Origin: Cristatella mucedo
Taxonomy: Eukaryota; Bryozoa; Phylactolaemata; Cristatellidae
Direction of reading: 5' to 3'
DNA: 62,000 nucleotides
Assembly (NCBI GenBank): GCA_009760855.2
Contig: WPIO01000010.1
Span: 5,497,501-5,559,500, forward strand
Part shown: one piece after another, positions 48,483 to 58,499 of the stretch
Numbering within the stretch: the first letter of the stretch is position 1
Layout: each line of letters starts with the position of its first letter
Notes under the pieces: generated by a model
Told to the model about the DNA's origin: nothing
Seen by the model: only the letters and a program-made list of their open reading frames with translations
The model's database searches: none
Position numbers and translations under genes: made by a program

Positions 48483-48570
48483 CATTCCCGGGCCTCGAGC
48501 CGAGCGGAATATTTAAAGTGCCCGGATTAAGATTAAATTCTCTTAGGGATCTCTACCAATGAATTATTCA
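48483..48570 (+). mobile_element. SINE family 2, truncated
   Basis: GGGCCTCGAGCC (a B-box remnant) is followed by GGATTAAGATTAAATTCTCT and TAGGGATCTCTACCAATG. The tail resembles the ATT-tailed LINE terminus as in the copy at 54465-54600. Confidence 0.45.
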
Positions 48571-48704
48571 TGTACAATGCATATCATACAAACTCTATAC
48601 TCACGCTGTCTTTTTCTGGCCAACCGTTACTAAATTAGATCGGTTTGCCGAGGATTTGGGTAAACTCTTTGCACCCGCGGCGATTCACAGAGTATAGTAG
48701 CCAT

Positions 48705-48960
48705 AATAATACGTTTGATATAGCACCCTCAGATAGCTCAATCTCTCTTTGGACACTCTACATTTGCTGCAAGCAAAGCATGATCGATGGCTAGTGGTAG
48801 GATGTTCAACTACAACAAGAATACAATTGTGAGGCGTGACATACACGAGGTCAGCATGTAAGTATGGTTATTGGCAGCACACACAGTGTCAGCACGCATA
48901 ATCACGTAAGGGACGAATCACGTGAACCCACTGAATGCTGTGATTGGAGCTTCACTTGTA
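48705..48960 (-). mobile_element. ATT-tailed LINE, 3' fragment
   Basis: The complement of the tail (ATAGCACCCTCAGATAGCTC, then ACTCTACATTTGCTGC) is followed by 3' UTR blocks CAGTGTCAGCACGCATAATC and CCCACTGAATGCTGTG. Diverged, 5'-truncated. Confidence 0.75.
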
Positions 48961-49254
48961 TCGGTCACTCATCATCACCAACGATTGCATGGCTAAGACT
49001 ACTGTGTTCCCTGCCTCCTTTCTGTGTCCGCGTATGGAAAGCACTACAACCTAGCAACAGGATTTCGTACAGTAGGAATGTAACAACTTTTGGCTAAGTA
49101 ATGCTTTTAAAAAATGCATTTCGCACTCACTGGCGGCTTACTCCATTCGGGCTGCAATGCGGAACCTTGAGAATGAAAGCTATATTCGATTTGAATCGCA
49201 ATAGATAACTCATTCACTGTTTGTTACTAGCATAGATGTAGCTGAAAGTTGAGC

Positions 49255-49850
49255 TAGGCCTATCTGACGTAAGCGTCGCAGTTGCCACACCAGACCACTT
49301 TTCACCCAGCTGCCATAGCTCCGAGTCAAGCAACGCATCGACTTCAGGGTTCTGTCATTCATTTTGAGCTCCACTCATTCTTTGGCTCCAGCCTATATTT
49401 CAGATCTACTCCCCCGCCAGGCTAAGCATCGTACCACCCGCCTTTCTGAATCCAATCATTTAAATAAACCTCGTACGAATTTCAAATCTGTTGGATACCT
49501 TGCCTTCAGTTCGTATGCTCCCAAAGCTTGCATCTCACTTTCGACTTGCTTCACGACATCCCTTGGCTTGACGAAATTCAAAATGAAGCTGAAACGCATC
49601 AATTTATCAACGCATTTAGTGGGTCCGTGTTATTCGTCAGCCGTGTGGTTAGGCATGCTGACTTGCATGCTAACACTAAAGATTTTTGCATGCATACGCT
49701 ATGCATGTCACCTCAAACTATGATATGCTTGTTGTCATTAAGCATTTTACCAATAACCATTCGATCACGTTTCCTTTACAGAAAATTATTGAGCCTACAA
49801 AGAGATAAAGTTCTCTGAGGGTACTGTACATACTTATTATTATTATTATA
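49255..49850 (+). mobile_element. ATT-tailed LINE, RT C-terminus and 3' end
   Basis: Coding for the RT end (SLAPAYISDLLPRQAKHRTT, RTNFKSVGYLAFSSYAPKA) is followed by 3' UTR, a diverged tail (GAGATAAAGTTCTCTGAGGG) and (ATT)n at 49,836-49,849. 5'-truncated. Confidence 0.8.
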
Positions 49851-50321
49851 AGTCAAAGAAAGGTATCATCCGTCAGCCGATACGACGCATCCACTTCGAC
49901 AGCAAATATATTGTACACCTCACTAAATATTGAGCATTATCTATAGCTGTCACTAAAAGCGGTTCTGACTCTGGGGATAGCATGAATTCGTCTTCGAATT
50001 GCATACTACGGAGTTGATAGTGAGGCTCGGGTGAAAATCTTGAGACGATGCATCTTGAAAAGTGCTGACGCAGCAGCATTTTCCGTGGAAATCTGTGAAT
50101 AACACCATAATGCTACAGCTCGGTTTCATGGTCGTTGGGCTCCCTGTGTTATTCGGGATGTTATTCGTTATGTTGTAAGTTATGTGCTATGATCGTTTCA
50201 ATAGTCTGTAGCCATTACTCACTACAGGGCACACTAAGCTACTCCGATTAACACTGGATACAGCGTCTGAAATCTCTTGAACATCGCGACAACGTTAAAC
50301 AAGAAGCTGTTACTGCATGCC
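49851..50321. other. 3' flank of gene C
   Basis: No gene or repeat recognised. Confidence 0.35.
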
Positions 50322-50327
50322 TTTATT
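50322..50327 (-). promoter_or_regulatory. polyadenylation signal of peptide gene C
   Basis: AATAAA on the minus strand, 35 nt after the stop codon of gene C. Confidence 0.75.
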
Positions 50328-50362
50328 AAAATGTTGAAGTTTGGCTCATAATGTAACATGGA

Positions 50363-51328
50363 TTACAGTCCTCCAAGTTGGCATGCTTGCTTTGCCAGCG
50401 GAATTCCGGAGGTCCTCAAAAAGTTAATGGCATCGGAGATGCTTCTCGCCAAAAAGTCTTCATAATCTAGAACAAAACAAAGATATTTCATAATTTTGTT
50501 GAGACTTTGACCAGATTACTCTTGTCTTTAGCAGCTACGGAAGAGTATCGCACACAGGATTACCAAGCTTTACCACAACATTTCTAAACAAAAATTGCAT
50601 CTATTAATGCACCTATTACAGATACTTGGATTCAGGAGTGTGGCTGTGAGACATAGAAGAAGATGTTCATGAGTATATATCAGATGAACGTGATTTATTT
50701 GAATAAAAACCTTCCTAGCAAAGCACTTTGTAACTGCTTTCGTATTTTATGTTCAGCGTTGGCACAAGGCCGTTCAATCTGCTTGTTCTTTCATTTAGTT
50801 TAATCCACAGCCGTGCCTAAAGCTGTCAGTAAAAGATAATCTGCTTATCAGATGCCAGAGTTATAAATAGCACTGGCAAAGTCTAGTATAGTTACAGATA
50901 ATTAACTAATTTGGACAGTCTCATTTTCGCAGCATATCTCAGACCAGAGCAGTTCTAAAGGTATTACTCTTGCAGCTTACAAAAAATATTGAGCAGCAGT
51001 AAAAATAGTTCTTTGAATTATTTCCCAATGTGCACCAAACCACTAGTTTAATGTTGTTTTCTTTTCATTGTATTTCTTTAAGTTTAGGATTATTCCACTA
51101 AAAGTGGCCGGATAGGTTACTCCAATTAAAAACGTACTTACCGTCGTCGGCGACGGCGATCTAAAAGTAACAAAATAAGATTTGAAGGCTTGACTCATTG
51201 GTAAGAGCTCTCTGCCCACGCAATGATGAATGAGCAAGCCTTCGAACCGCTGGCTCGGGCAGCAGTGAAGGAGCACTTACCGCACACATCACGCTGAATA
51301 CGATGCAGATTGCTACGAGAAACTTCAT
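50363..51328 (-). CDS. small secreted peptide C (LGGL type), 3 coding exons
   Basis: Exons 51328-51281 (signal peptide, MKFLVAICIVFSVMCA), 51160-51142 (19-nt micro-exon, acidic VADD) and 50466-50363. Both donors are GTAAGT; introns are 120 and 675 nt. Predicted 56 residues: a 16-residue signal peptide, an acidic spacer ending YEDFLAR, and a 26-residue peptide with SDAINFLR, GIPLAKQAC and C-terminal LGGL. One Cys. The last exon opens with AT completing an Asp codon. A 3' splice site lies 30 nt before the ATG (AG at 51360-51359). It shares its C-terminus with A and E, but the central part and introns differ, so it is an old paralogue. The strong TATAAAAGG at 52028-52020 probably drives it through a 5' UTR intron. 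Confidence 0.85.
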
Positions 51329-51360
51329 TTTGCCAACCAACGATGTATATGCGATGACCT

Positions 51361-52019
51361 AAAGCGAAAATCAAACTAATAATAGTAAGAAGATTTAACA
51401 TTTCGCACCCGCACACTAGCAGAGCAAATATCCATCTAGATGCTCCACACGTTGCTACAAAAGAATCAACAATAACGCATCCTCCACAGAGTAGCATTTA
51501 AGGCACATAAGAAGACACTTGGTACTACTAATTAATAGGACCCCTAGTAGTTAATGTGCACTGAATCCTGCAAAAGTAAGCACGCAAAGAACACAGGTAA
51601 AAAAAGATTAGTTCACTCGGGTGAAAGGTCCGACAAAGGAGCTGTACACCTACTTCACTGGTTCAGTATTCACACACAAATAGAATAAAGCCGTGGAATA
51701 TATGGTTCACACTGAGGAGACTCTCCTTGGCTGAGGGTAGGCTAATATTGCAATCCGTTGCTAGAGTTTGGGCTTTTAGAAAGCAATATATAATGAAGTG
51801 GGTGACGTTTAGTAACTGCCAAAAGGTACACTGAACAGTACCTCATACAGATCTAACATACGCGATACCTCGCAATGGATATGAGAGGAATTTCTCACTT
51901 AAGGCGGAATGAGATTTATTTTGACTATTGAACCCGAACTTTTGAGATCGGGGCAAGATCTTTTTCTGCGGATTTGATAGCTGAAATCTGCTGCTGAAGC
52001 CTTGACCGAGCAGAGCGAA
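51361..52019 (-). other. putative 5' UTR intron and first exon of gene C
   Basis: This region lies between the TATA box and the 3' splice site at 51359-51360. No other gene recognised. I could not pick the matching 5' splice site. Confidence 0.35.
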
Positions 52020-52028
52020 CCTTTTATA
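52020..52028 (-). promoter_or_regulatory. TATA box candidate of peptide gene C
   Basis: TATAAAAGG on the minus strand, with E-box-like CAGCTG (52033-52038) and CACGTG (52044-52049) just upstream. Downstream TTCG and AAGGCTTCAGCA match the region after TATATATG at gene A. Confidence 0.6.
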
Positions 52029-52049
52029 GCAGCAGCTGATGAGCACGTG

Positions 52050-52589
52050 GCAAGCGAGTTGTATCGGCGAGCCAGCCTGATTAAGGCACACCTGCCTGCT
52101 CACGGCTCGATCTGCAGTCCAAACAGCTGAAACTGTCTCACCATTCAGTGAAGGTCACTTGATAACTGCTGTTGTGAGCTACACATTTGGCAGCTCGCTG
52201 AGCGCCCTCGCAATCGCTGCCGAGTTCAGTTCTCGCTATCAGTAGTCGAGTCCAGTGCGCTGCTCGGCATGAGCTTTGGTGAGCCCTTTCAGGTGTTGAA
52301 TGTGCGCAAAGTGGCTTGAGCTAGAATGCAGCTCTGTTAGTATGTTCGGTGCAAGCTGTGGGCGGACCTGATACAAACAGAAAATAAATGGCATATACGC
52401 TAGAGGCACGTCGTTTGTTCCGTTCACCCGCACTGAACTGATCTTCCTTTGCACGTTACTTATATGGTATTCAGTTCATGCTACTAAACAGAGGTCCTAC
52501 TAACTACTGGACTTGAGTGTCTTCGTGTACATATGTTCATGCTGGTCCAAGTATGACACTCGTATGCTGTTGCATGCACGTCTTAGCAT
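52050..52589. other. 5' flank of gene C
   Basis: No gene or repeat recognised. Confidence 0.35.
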
Positions 52590-52770
52590 GAGACCCCATG
52601 GCCGTGATAGCCCAGATGGCAAGATGCTCACTCTTCTCCAGCAAGGTAGTAGGTTCGACTCACTCATGCAGCTGACGATCCTGTATTGCCAACTGCAAGC
52701 AGCGGTGATAGCCGTTATTGCTCTTCTACCGCTATAAAAAATCAGGCTGCAAAATCAGCTCATATGACAC
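52590..52770 (+). mobile_element. tRNA-derived SINE, family 1
   Basis: GTGATAGCCCAGATGGCAAG (A-box region), GTAGGTTCGACTC (B box), GCAAGCAGCGGTGATAGCCG and CAGGCTGCAAAATCAGCTC appear in the family order. Confidence 0.75.
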
Positions 52771-52844
52771 CTTGCATTTCACAAGCCCTTAGTTATTGCT
52801 ACTCTTACAAATAGCTGTAAAGCGCCTTTAAACCAAGGTCAATA

Positions 52845-52970
52845 TGAATTTATTTGATGACCGGGGTTATGGAGTCAAGCCTCGTGGCATACATGAAGCG
52901 CCTGAATGGAGATTAGACTCTCTTAGGGAGCTATACAAATAAGTTAGATTTAGATTTAGATTTTAGAAAG
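52845..52970 (+). mobile_element. SINE family 2, 3' part with (GATTTA)n end
   Basis: Tail GCGCCTGAATGGAGATTAGA, then CTCTCTTAGGGAGCTATAC, followed by TTAGATTTAGATTTAGATTT. The tail matches the LINE 3' hairpin region; the tRNA-like head is eroded. Confidence 0.55.
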
Positions 52971-53014
52971 CGGTTTGGTTTTCTCAGGGCAATAAAAAAT
53001 ACTGGCTGTTCTAA

Positions 53015-53185
53015 CAAACAGCCTCTTTTGTATAGAGACAGAAGAGCCTTTACGGCTATCATCACCGCTTGCTGCGGCGATAAGGAATCACCTACCCCGC
53101 AGGATTCGAACCCATGACATCGGGACCGAGGTCATGAAAAGCATCCGTCTTGCCTAGTGTGCCATCACGGCTCACCGCACTAGAC
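53015..53185 (-). mobile_element. tRNA-derived SINE, family 1
   Basis: Plus-strand blocks: GAGACAGAAGAGCCTTTACG, CTTGCTGCGGCGATAAGGAA and the B-box complement GGATTCGAACC, then the tRNA-like head ending near 53,175. A close relative of 24085-24255. Confidence 0.8.
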
Positions 53186-53529
53186 TTTAGGACTTATTAT
53201 TACTACCATAGCAGAGGTTAGCAAAGGTTTCGGACTACTAGGCCATCTCAGGAGGTTAAGAAGGCACACTAGGTAAGAAGAAACCGCGAACACTCCTGCG
53301 GGCCGGTGGAGTGGGCGTGGTCAGACGAACAAATAAACAAAAAGCCGCAACTGACTCACAGACACGCAAGGCAATTATAGGGGTAGATATTTATCACCAC
53401 AACCTGGCCATGCACTTCTGTTCATGCAAGCACCTGATATAGGTTCTAAAAAAAACATGGGCAACAGTTTGAACTGCAACCAGCAGTAATGAAGGGGAAC
53501 AAAACTGCGACAATTCAATTACTGTCCAT

Positions 53530-53625
53530 TTGATCGTGCTTCTTTTACAGCAAATTTAAAGTGCCTAGACAGAGACTGAGTTCTTTTCAGGGTGCTATAT
53601 CAAATGTATTATTATTATAATTATA
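53530..53625 (+). mobile_element. solo 3' tail of ATT-tailed LINE
   Basis: TTTACAGCAAATTTAAAGTG, an AGACAGAGACTGAGTTCT block and TTATTATTATAATTATAAT. Diverged copy of the terminal region. Confidence 0.7.
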
Positions 53626-53631
53626 ATCATT

Positions 53632-54110
53632 AATTAGGCCGGATCAACCTATAAATAACTAGGGTGGCTTTAAGCCCGACTGGAGTTCTAGCTAGGGACT
53701 ATCTGGGATAAAGGCCGATTTTGCCGACCTCTGCGTTAACACTTTCTGGCACAAATCCATCATGGCTAAGGGCTTCCACCACTAGCCATGCGAAAAGCAA
53801 ATTCGCAGCTCATACTGCGAAACGCGCGAAGCAAAATCAAGCGCAATAACAGTTAGCTCTCAACTCAAAAGCAAAAAGCAGCCGAGAGTCAGCTTGTGTC
53901 TCCAAAACTCGTTAGCTGGGATGCTCGTAAGTCAAAGTACCTCAATAGTGAAGGGGGAGAATACCTTGACAACTCAATTAGGCTATGGATCCATCAATAG
54001 ATTACTAGGGGGCCGCTAGGCCGGACTGGAGCTCCAGCTAGGCCGGATCTGACCTTAAGGCCGAAGTTTACCGATCTATGTACCATAGTATCGCTTGCTG
54101 CCGCCGACTC
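53632..54110 (+). repeat. two diverged direct repeats about 350 bp apart
   Basis: Blocks near 53,632-53,750 recur near 53,985-54,095: ACTAGGGTGGC against ACTAGGGGGCC, then CGACTGGAGTTCTAGCTAGG against GGACTGGAGCTCCAGCTAGG, then AAGGCCGA. Class unknown. Confidence 0.55.
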
Positions 54111-54464
54111 TTGCATAGTGCTGAGATTCGCTGCATGTAGAATCTTGAATCATAATCAGTTTTATTAATTAGCAATTTTTAAGTTCGTCAGTTTTAAATT
54201 TCAATAATTTAATCATTTAACACGCGGCTCCTTAGGTGTTATTTTACAAGCCAAATATTTTTGTCACTTGCTCTCCTGGTGGATCAAGATAAGCTTTTTA
54301 AGCTCTCTTGACCAAAGACTCCATCCAATGGAACATGCACTTCTAACGCACCGAGCCCGCGACGGAAGCTTGGCAGGGTCCCAAAACGTTAAAAGGTGCG
54401 CACGCTTGCTATCATGTGCAAAGTACCCTCTACGCTCAAATAAATAAAAATAAACGCAGATCTG
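54111..54464. other. unannotated stretch
   Basis: No gene or repeat recognised. Confidence 0.35.
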
Positions 54465-54600
54465 GTTTGGCCCAACGGTTAAGGTGCTCGTCCCAATTAA
54501 GGCCTGGCCGAGGTCGTGGGCTTGAGCCCCGTGGCAAATGTCAGGCGCCTGATTAGAGATTAAGTTATCTTAGGGCAAATGAATTAATTATATTATGATA
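54465..54600 (+). mobile_element. SINE family 2: tRNA-like head plus LINE-like tail
   Basis: The head has an A-box-like TGGCCCAACGGTTAAGGTG and a B-box-like GGGCTTGAGCCCC. The 3' part GCGCCTGATTAGAGATTAAG, then TTATCTTAGGGCA and an AT-rich end copies the order of the ATT-tailed LINE terminus. This suggests the SINE is mobilised by that LINE's reverse transcriptase. Confidence 0.6.
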
Positions 54601-55948
54601 TCTGCAGCTCCATAAAGAACGCACGCAGGTAAAATCAAACCACGGAGCGATCTAGTGCCACACTTGACTGGTCGACGATTTGAACCAACGCACCGCCTAC
54701 AGCAGCAGTGTCAAGTAATAAGTTTTTTAAATTTTCTTCATCAACCTAGCCCAATATTTGGCATTATTATATATGCCTTGATAGAAGAGCTTGGGCTTAA
54801 GGTAAAGGAACTTTCTTATGCTCAGTATCATGTACCTCTGGAGCTGTCGGGAATTTTATTCAATAAATCACAATGTATTTCAAATGAATTTCTGTTTGAC
54901 CTGACCCTAATTTGACCCAATGCGACCATGAGGTATTTAGGCGAACGCAATATCAAAGTCCGGTCATTTCCATTACTTTTCACGGCCGGTCTCTGCACAT
55001 TCTCGGTACATACATCTCGTACCCAAGCGTTTCAGTTCCAATCATAGGAATAGAGTAGCGATAAGAAATAACTCTTAAAAGAGTCGTTTAAAAAACTTGA
55101 AACATTAAAAAGTGGTAAACGCGAACATTTTGAACTTTGCTTAGAAACCGCCATCAGGTGTGACCCTACCAAAGGAGCCGTTAAATTAAAAAGAAATCAG
55201 TTTAGCCAATGTTTTTTTGCTTCATTCCAGGACCACAGTTGACGCATCTTTTTAAAAAAATTAACTCGTCAGTTGAATAGAATTGCACACGATTTTGGCG
55301 ACGTCCAAAAAAAAACGAGTGGGGCCCACTATCAGGAACCATCGACGTAGCTCTACAGAAGCTGGTTAAGTACTACATGTCATGACTGATGCAAGCCATA
55401 ATACAAAAAATATACCTTCCGCCAGGATGATAATCTCTGACTGGACGGCTACGGCTATATCGAAAAAGCGAAATCTGGACACGTGGAATGCATCTTGGAC
55501 GCATTATGGCGCCTAGCCTAAAATATGTTTCGTCTTGTACAACAAACGCTGAGACCTCGCTCGATGCGGAGATCACCAGATAGCCTTGATCTAATGCTGA
55601 CTGAAGCAATTCATCCGCCCATCGAGCCATTTAATAGTGGCGAGCCTAATAAGCGCGGGGGTAGGCTTCGGATCGCTTAAGCCGCCCCGCTGCCCTTTCC
55701 GCACAGCGTGCCGCTGAACAGCCGATCGGGGGCGGCAGGGTATGCAGCAGGCACTACGTCATCGCGATAGTCACGCGCCGCGGGGCTTGCGGCGGTCGGA
55801 CGGGAGCTCAGCGTGAATTGCCTCTCGCTAGGCTCACCAACTTCATCCGATAAGTTGACCAAGTTATCTTTTGAGAAATTCACGTAGCGTCCGTCACCTG
55901 TGTTTGGACGAAGTGTTTGCTCGGCTGGATAAGGACCGGCGCGAAGAG
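54601..55948. other. unannotated stretch, 5' flank of gene D
   Basis: No gene recognised. 55,630-55,900 is GC-richer than its surroundings. Frames at 55373-55630 and 55677-55883 (minus) match nothing known to me. Confidence 0.35.
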
Positions 55949-55956
55949 TATTTATG
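55949..55956 (+). promoter_or_regulatory. TATA-like element of peptide gene D
   Basis: TATTTATG. A start about 30 bp downstream would give a first exon of about 28 nt, ending at the GTACGT donor at 56008. This is the same layout as gene B. Confidence 0.4.
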
Positions 55957-56072
55957 GAAAGAAATCTTTCGAGTGACCAGTTCTGGAAGTTTCAGCTGCT
56001 GTTAGTGGTACGTAGCGGTCAGCGATGCTAAGTGGCTTCATCTAGCATTAGGAGACGTCGAGATCGGCTCGA

Positions 56073-56096
56073 AGCATTCGCCGCGTGGCGAATGCT
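56073..56096. repeat. 10-bp inverted repeat in the 5' region of gene D
   Basis: AGCATTCGCC and GGCGAATGCT pair around GCGT. It lies within the presumed 5' UTR intron (56008-56138). Confidence 0.8.
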
Positions 56097-56168
56097 GAAA
56101 AAAAGCGCTCGCTTCGTCCATTTTGCTATTTGTTCTAGTATCTTACGTGGATAACCGTGCGACGTACA

Positions 56169-56720
56169 ATGAAGGCCTTCTTCGTCGTATTCGCCCTGCT
56201 CCTCTGCGTCGCCGTCGCTGTGAGTGTCTGCCTGCCTGCCGCTGATTCTCACTGTGCTTAGCGGCGGCGCACGCGCGAATTCGCGGCCGCTTTGCTGAAC
56301 AAGATTCGCCGCGAAAGCCTTCCAGTCGGCTAGCGCTTCTGATTCTGACTTCCTGGAATGTGTCTCAAAGCGACAGCAATTTACTTGCAGGTTGGATACG
56401 AGCAGGATGGTAAGGCCGCAGCGCGGGCAAGTGGAATCATTCTCCCAGCGCTTTAAGTCTTCGCTCAACCTTTCCTCTCAAGCGTGTCCAGCGGCTGCCA
56501 CGTGCTTTGAAAGACCGCTCGCTTTCGCCGTACGATGTTTCTCAAGTGTCAGAAACCAAACCCGCTCTCGGTCCCCTGAAGCAGTCTAAAAATCTTCTGA
56601 TCTCGCTACTTTGCAGACGAGGTCGCACCAAGGCTTACCGCTCAGGAAGTTCTCAACTCTATCTTGAAGTACGGAAAGATTGTCGCCAAGGCTGCCTGCG
56701 CGGCCATCAAGCTGCTGTAA
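56169..56720 (+). CDS. small secreted peptide D (IKLL type), 3 coding exons
   Basis: Exons 56169-56219 (signal peptide MKAFFVVFALLLCVAVA), 56391-56409 (19-nt micro-exon) and 56617-56720. Donors are GTGAGT and GTAAGG; introns are 171 and 207 nt. Predicted 57 residues: a 17-residue signal peptide, an acidic spacer (EQDDEVAPR spans the last junction), and a 28-residue peptide with SILKYGKIVAKAAC and C-terminal IKLL. One Cys, and the most basic member (four Lys against one Glu). The end of the last exon is almost identical to gene B. A 3' splice site 30 nt before the ATG (AG at 56137-56138) and a GTACGT donor at 56008 fit a 5' UTR intron. AATAAA at 56757. Probably functional; role unknown. Confidence 0.87.
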
Positions 56721-56756
56721 CCATCGACGGCCCCCCATTGATAGTTACCGAAGATA

Positions 56757-56762
56757 AATAAA
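56757..56762 (+). promoter_or_regulatory. polyadenylation signal of peptide gene D
   Basis: AATAAA 36 nt after the stop codon of gene D. Confidence 0.75.
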
Positions 56763-57875
56763 TGCTGCTGTCATTCAAATTTTCACTTTGACTTGTTCAA
56801 GCCTTTTTCATATGCTCACATGATATGAGCACCTGCCGTTCTAGGCATTCTTGAAATAAAATAGAGTCCTCGTGAATCAATGAGTTAGACGCCAGCATCG
56901 ATGTCTATAAAGCTCAGGGTGCTTCCAACAGTCACCGCCCGACGCCTTTTGGTGGAAATGTGAGCTAGCATTATCACCCTTTAAAATACGCTTTGAAAGC
57001 CAGCCACATAAGCCGTCTAACGTGTAGCAACACGAAACTTTAACTCAAATTGACTGTATGCAACTTATTCGAAGTGCCTCCAGCATAGTTTTAAGCAACT
57101 ACCGTCCAGTGGCTCGTGGGCTTCAGTATCTAGCCACAGAGACGGCGCTCGTAACGGTGCAAGTATTTGCACACGCAGGACAAGCACCTGAAAGCTGGTG
57201 CGGCAGAGCAAGGCTAGAGATTCTCAAATGCTGCCTGGGCATACGCGGGTCTACAAACGGTAGTTGAGCACGGCTGCTATAACTAGCGCTCGTACAGTAA
57301 TATAAGTCCAAAGCACTGGTCTATTTATATTGCCATGGAGCTATACATTTATACAGCACCGGCAAGTATCGAACAGATCACTTCGAAGCTCAGAGTATAA
57401 CTGATTGGCCATCGCTTTGAATGTGGTTTTTAAATACCTTCTAAGGCACAGATTGTGACATCCGGTTCCCAGCCTTTATAATTAAGGAACTATTAATCAT
57501 TCCCAGCATCATCATATAACTCCTTTCATGTGCACACTCTTCCACTAGCTTTACCCATACTCAAGGCGCATTCCTCAGGGGCTGGGTGCTTGCACTGGAT
57601 CATGAAAATGTCAGAGCTTCTACGATCGTTCTTTTTCGGCTCCCGAACTGAATCTTTAAGCACAAAAACGGCCCTCTCACCTGTGCACATCCTTACAAGC
57701 GCAGGAAAAACGCTGGCTGGGCTAACACACCAACGAATTGCCGAAAATATGAAAAGTCATGCACACCATATTAATTGCATGCCATGGTGGCGATAGTAGA
57801 TATTACGGTGAAAATTAAGTATCCCATTACAGGTAAAGATCTACATTCCATGCGCATAGAGAGGCCAAGTGTTCG
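56763..57875. other. unannotated stretch
   Basis: No gene or repeat recognised. Confidence 0.35.
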
Positions 57876-58420
57876 TAGTAGTAGGTAGTTCGTAGTACTA
57901 TGTAATTTGTAGTACTATGTAAATTGTAGTACTGTGTAGTGTAGTTCGTAGTACTGTGTAGTGTAGTACGTGCGTAGTACTGTGTAGTGCGCGCGTAGTA
58001 CTGTGTAGTGCGCGCGTAGTACTGTGTAGTGCGCGCCTAGTACTGTGTACTGCGCGCGTAGTACTGTGTAGTGCGCGCGTAGTACTGTGTAGTGCGCGCC
58101 TAGTACTGTGTAGTGCGCGCGTAGTACTGTGTAGTGCGCGCCTAGTACTGTGTAGTGCGCGCCTAGTACTGTGTAGTTCGCGCCTAGTACTGTGTAGTGT
58201 AGTGCGCGCCTAGTACTGTGTAGTGTAGTAGGCGCCTAGTACTGTGTAGTGTAGTAGGCGCCTAGTATTGTGTAGTAGGCGCCTAGTACTGTGTAGTAGG
58301 CGCCTAGTACTGTGTAGTAGGCGTCTAGTACTGTGTAGTAGGCGCCTAGTACTGTGTAGTAGGCGCCTAGTACTGTGTAGTAGGCGCCTAGTACTGTGTA
58401 GTACTACGTAGTACGCCCAA
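57876..58420. repeat. minisatellite, mostly 21-bp units, about two dozen copies
   Basis: The core TAGTACTGTGTAG recurs throughout. The spacer changes along the array: AT-rich and irregular at the left (57,880-57,960), TGCGCGCG or TGCGCGCC in the middle (57,985-58,200), and TAGGCGCC at the right (58,230-58,390). A few units carry an extra TGTAG. Locally ordered variants suggest growth by neighbouring duplication. Confidence 0.95.
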
Positions 58421-58499
58421 CCATACAGCCAAGACCTGTTTTTAAAGTCATTCTGGTTGTTATTTTACCGCAGCGCTTAAGAAATTACGTGCCAATGGA

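Noticed and set aside
56028-56468. 146-codon minus-strand frame over gene D
   Set aside because: Antisense to the well-supported exon structure of gene D; no recognisable domain.
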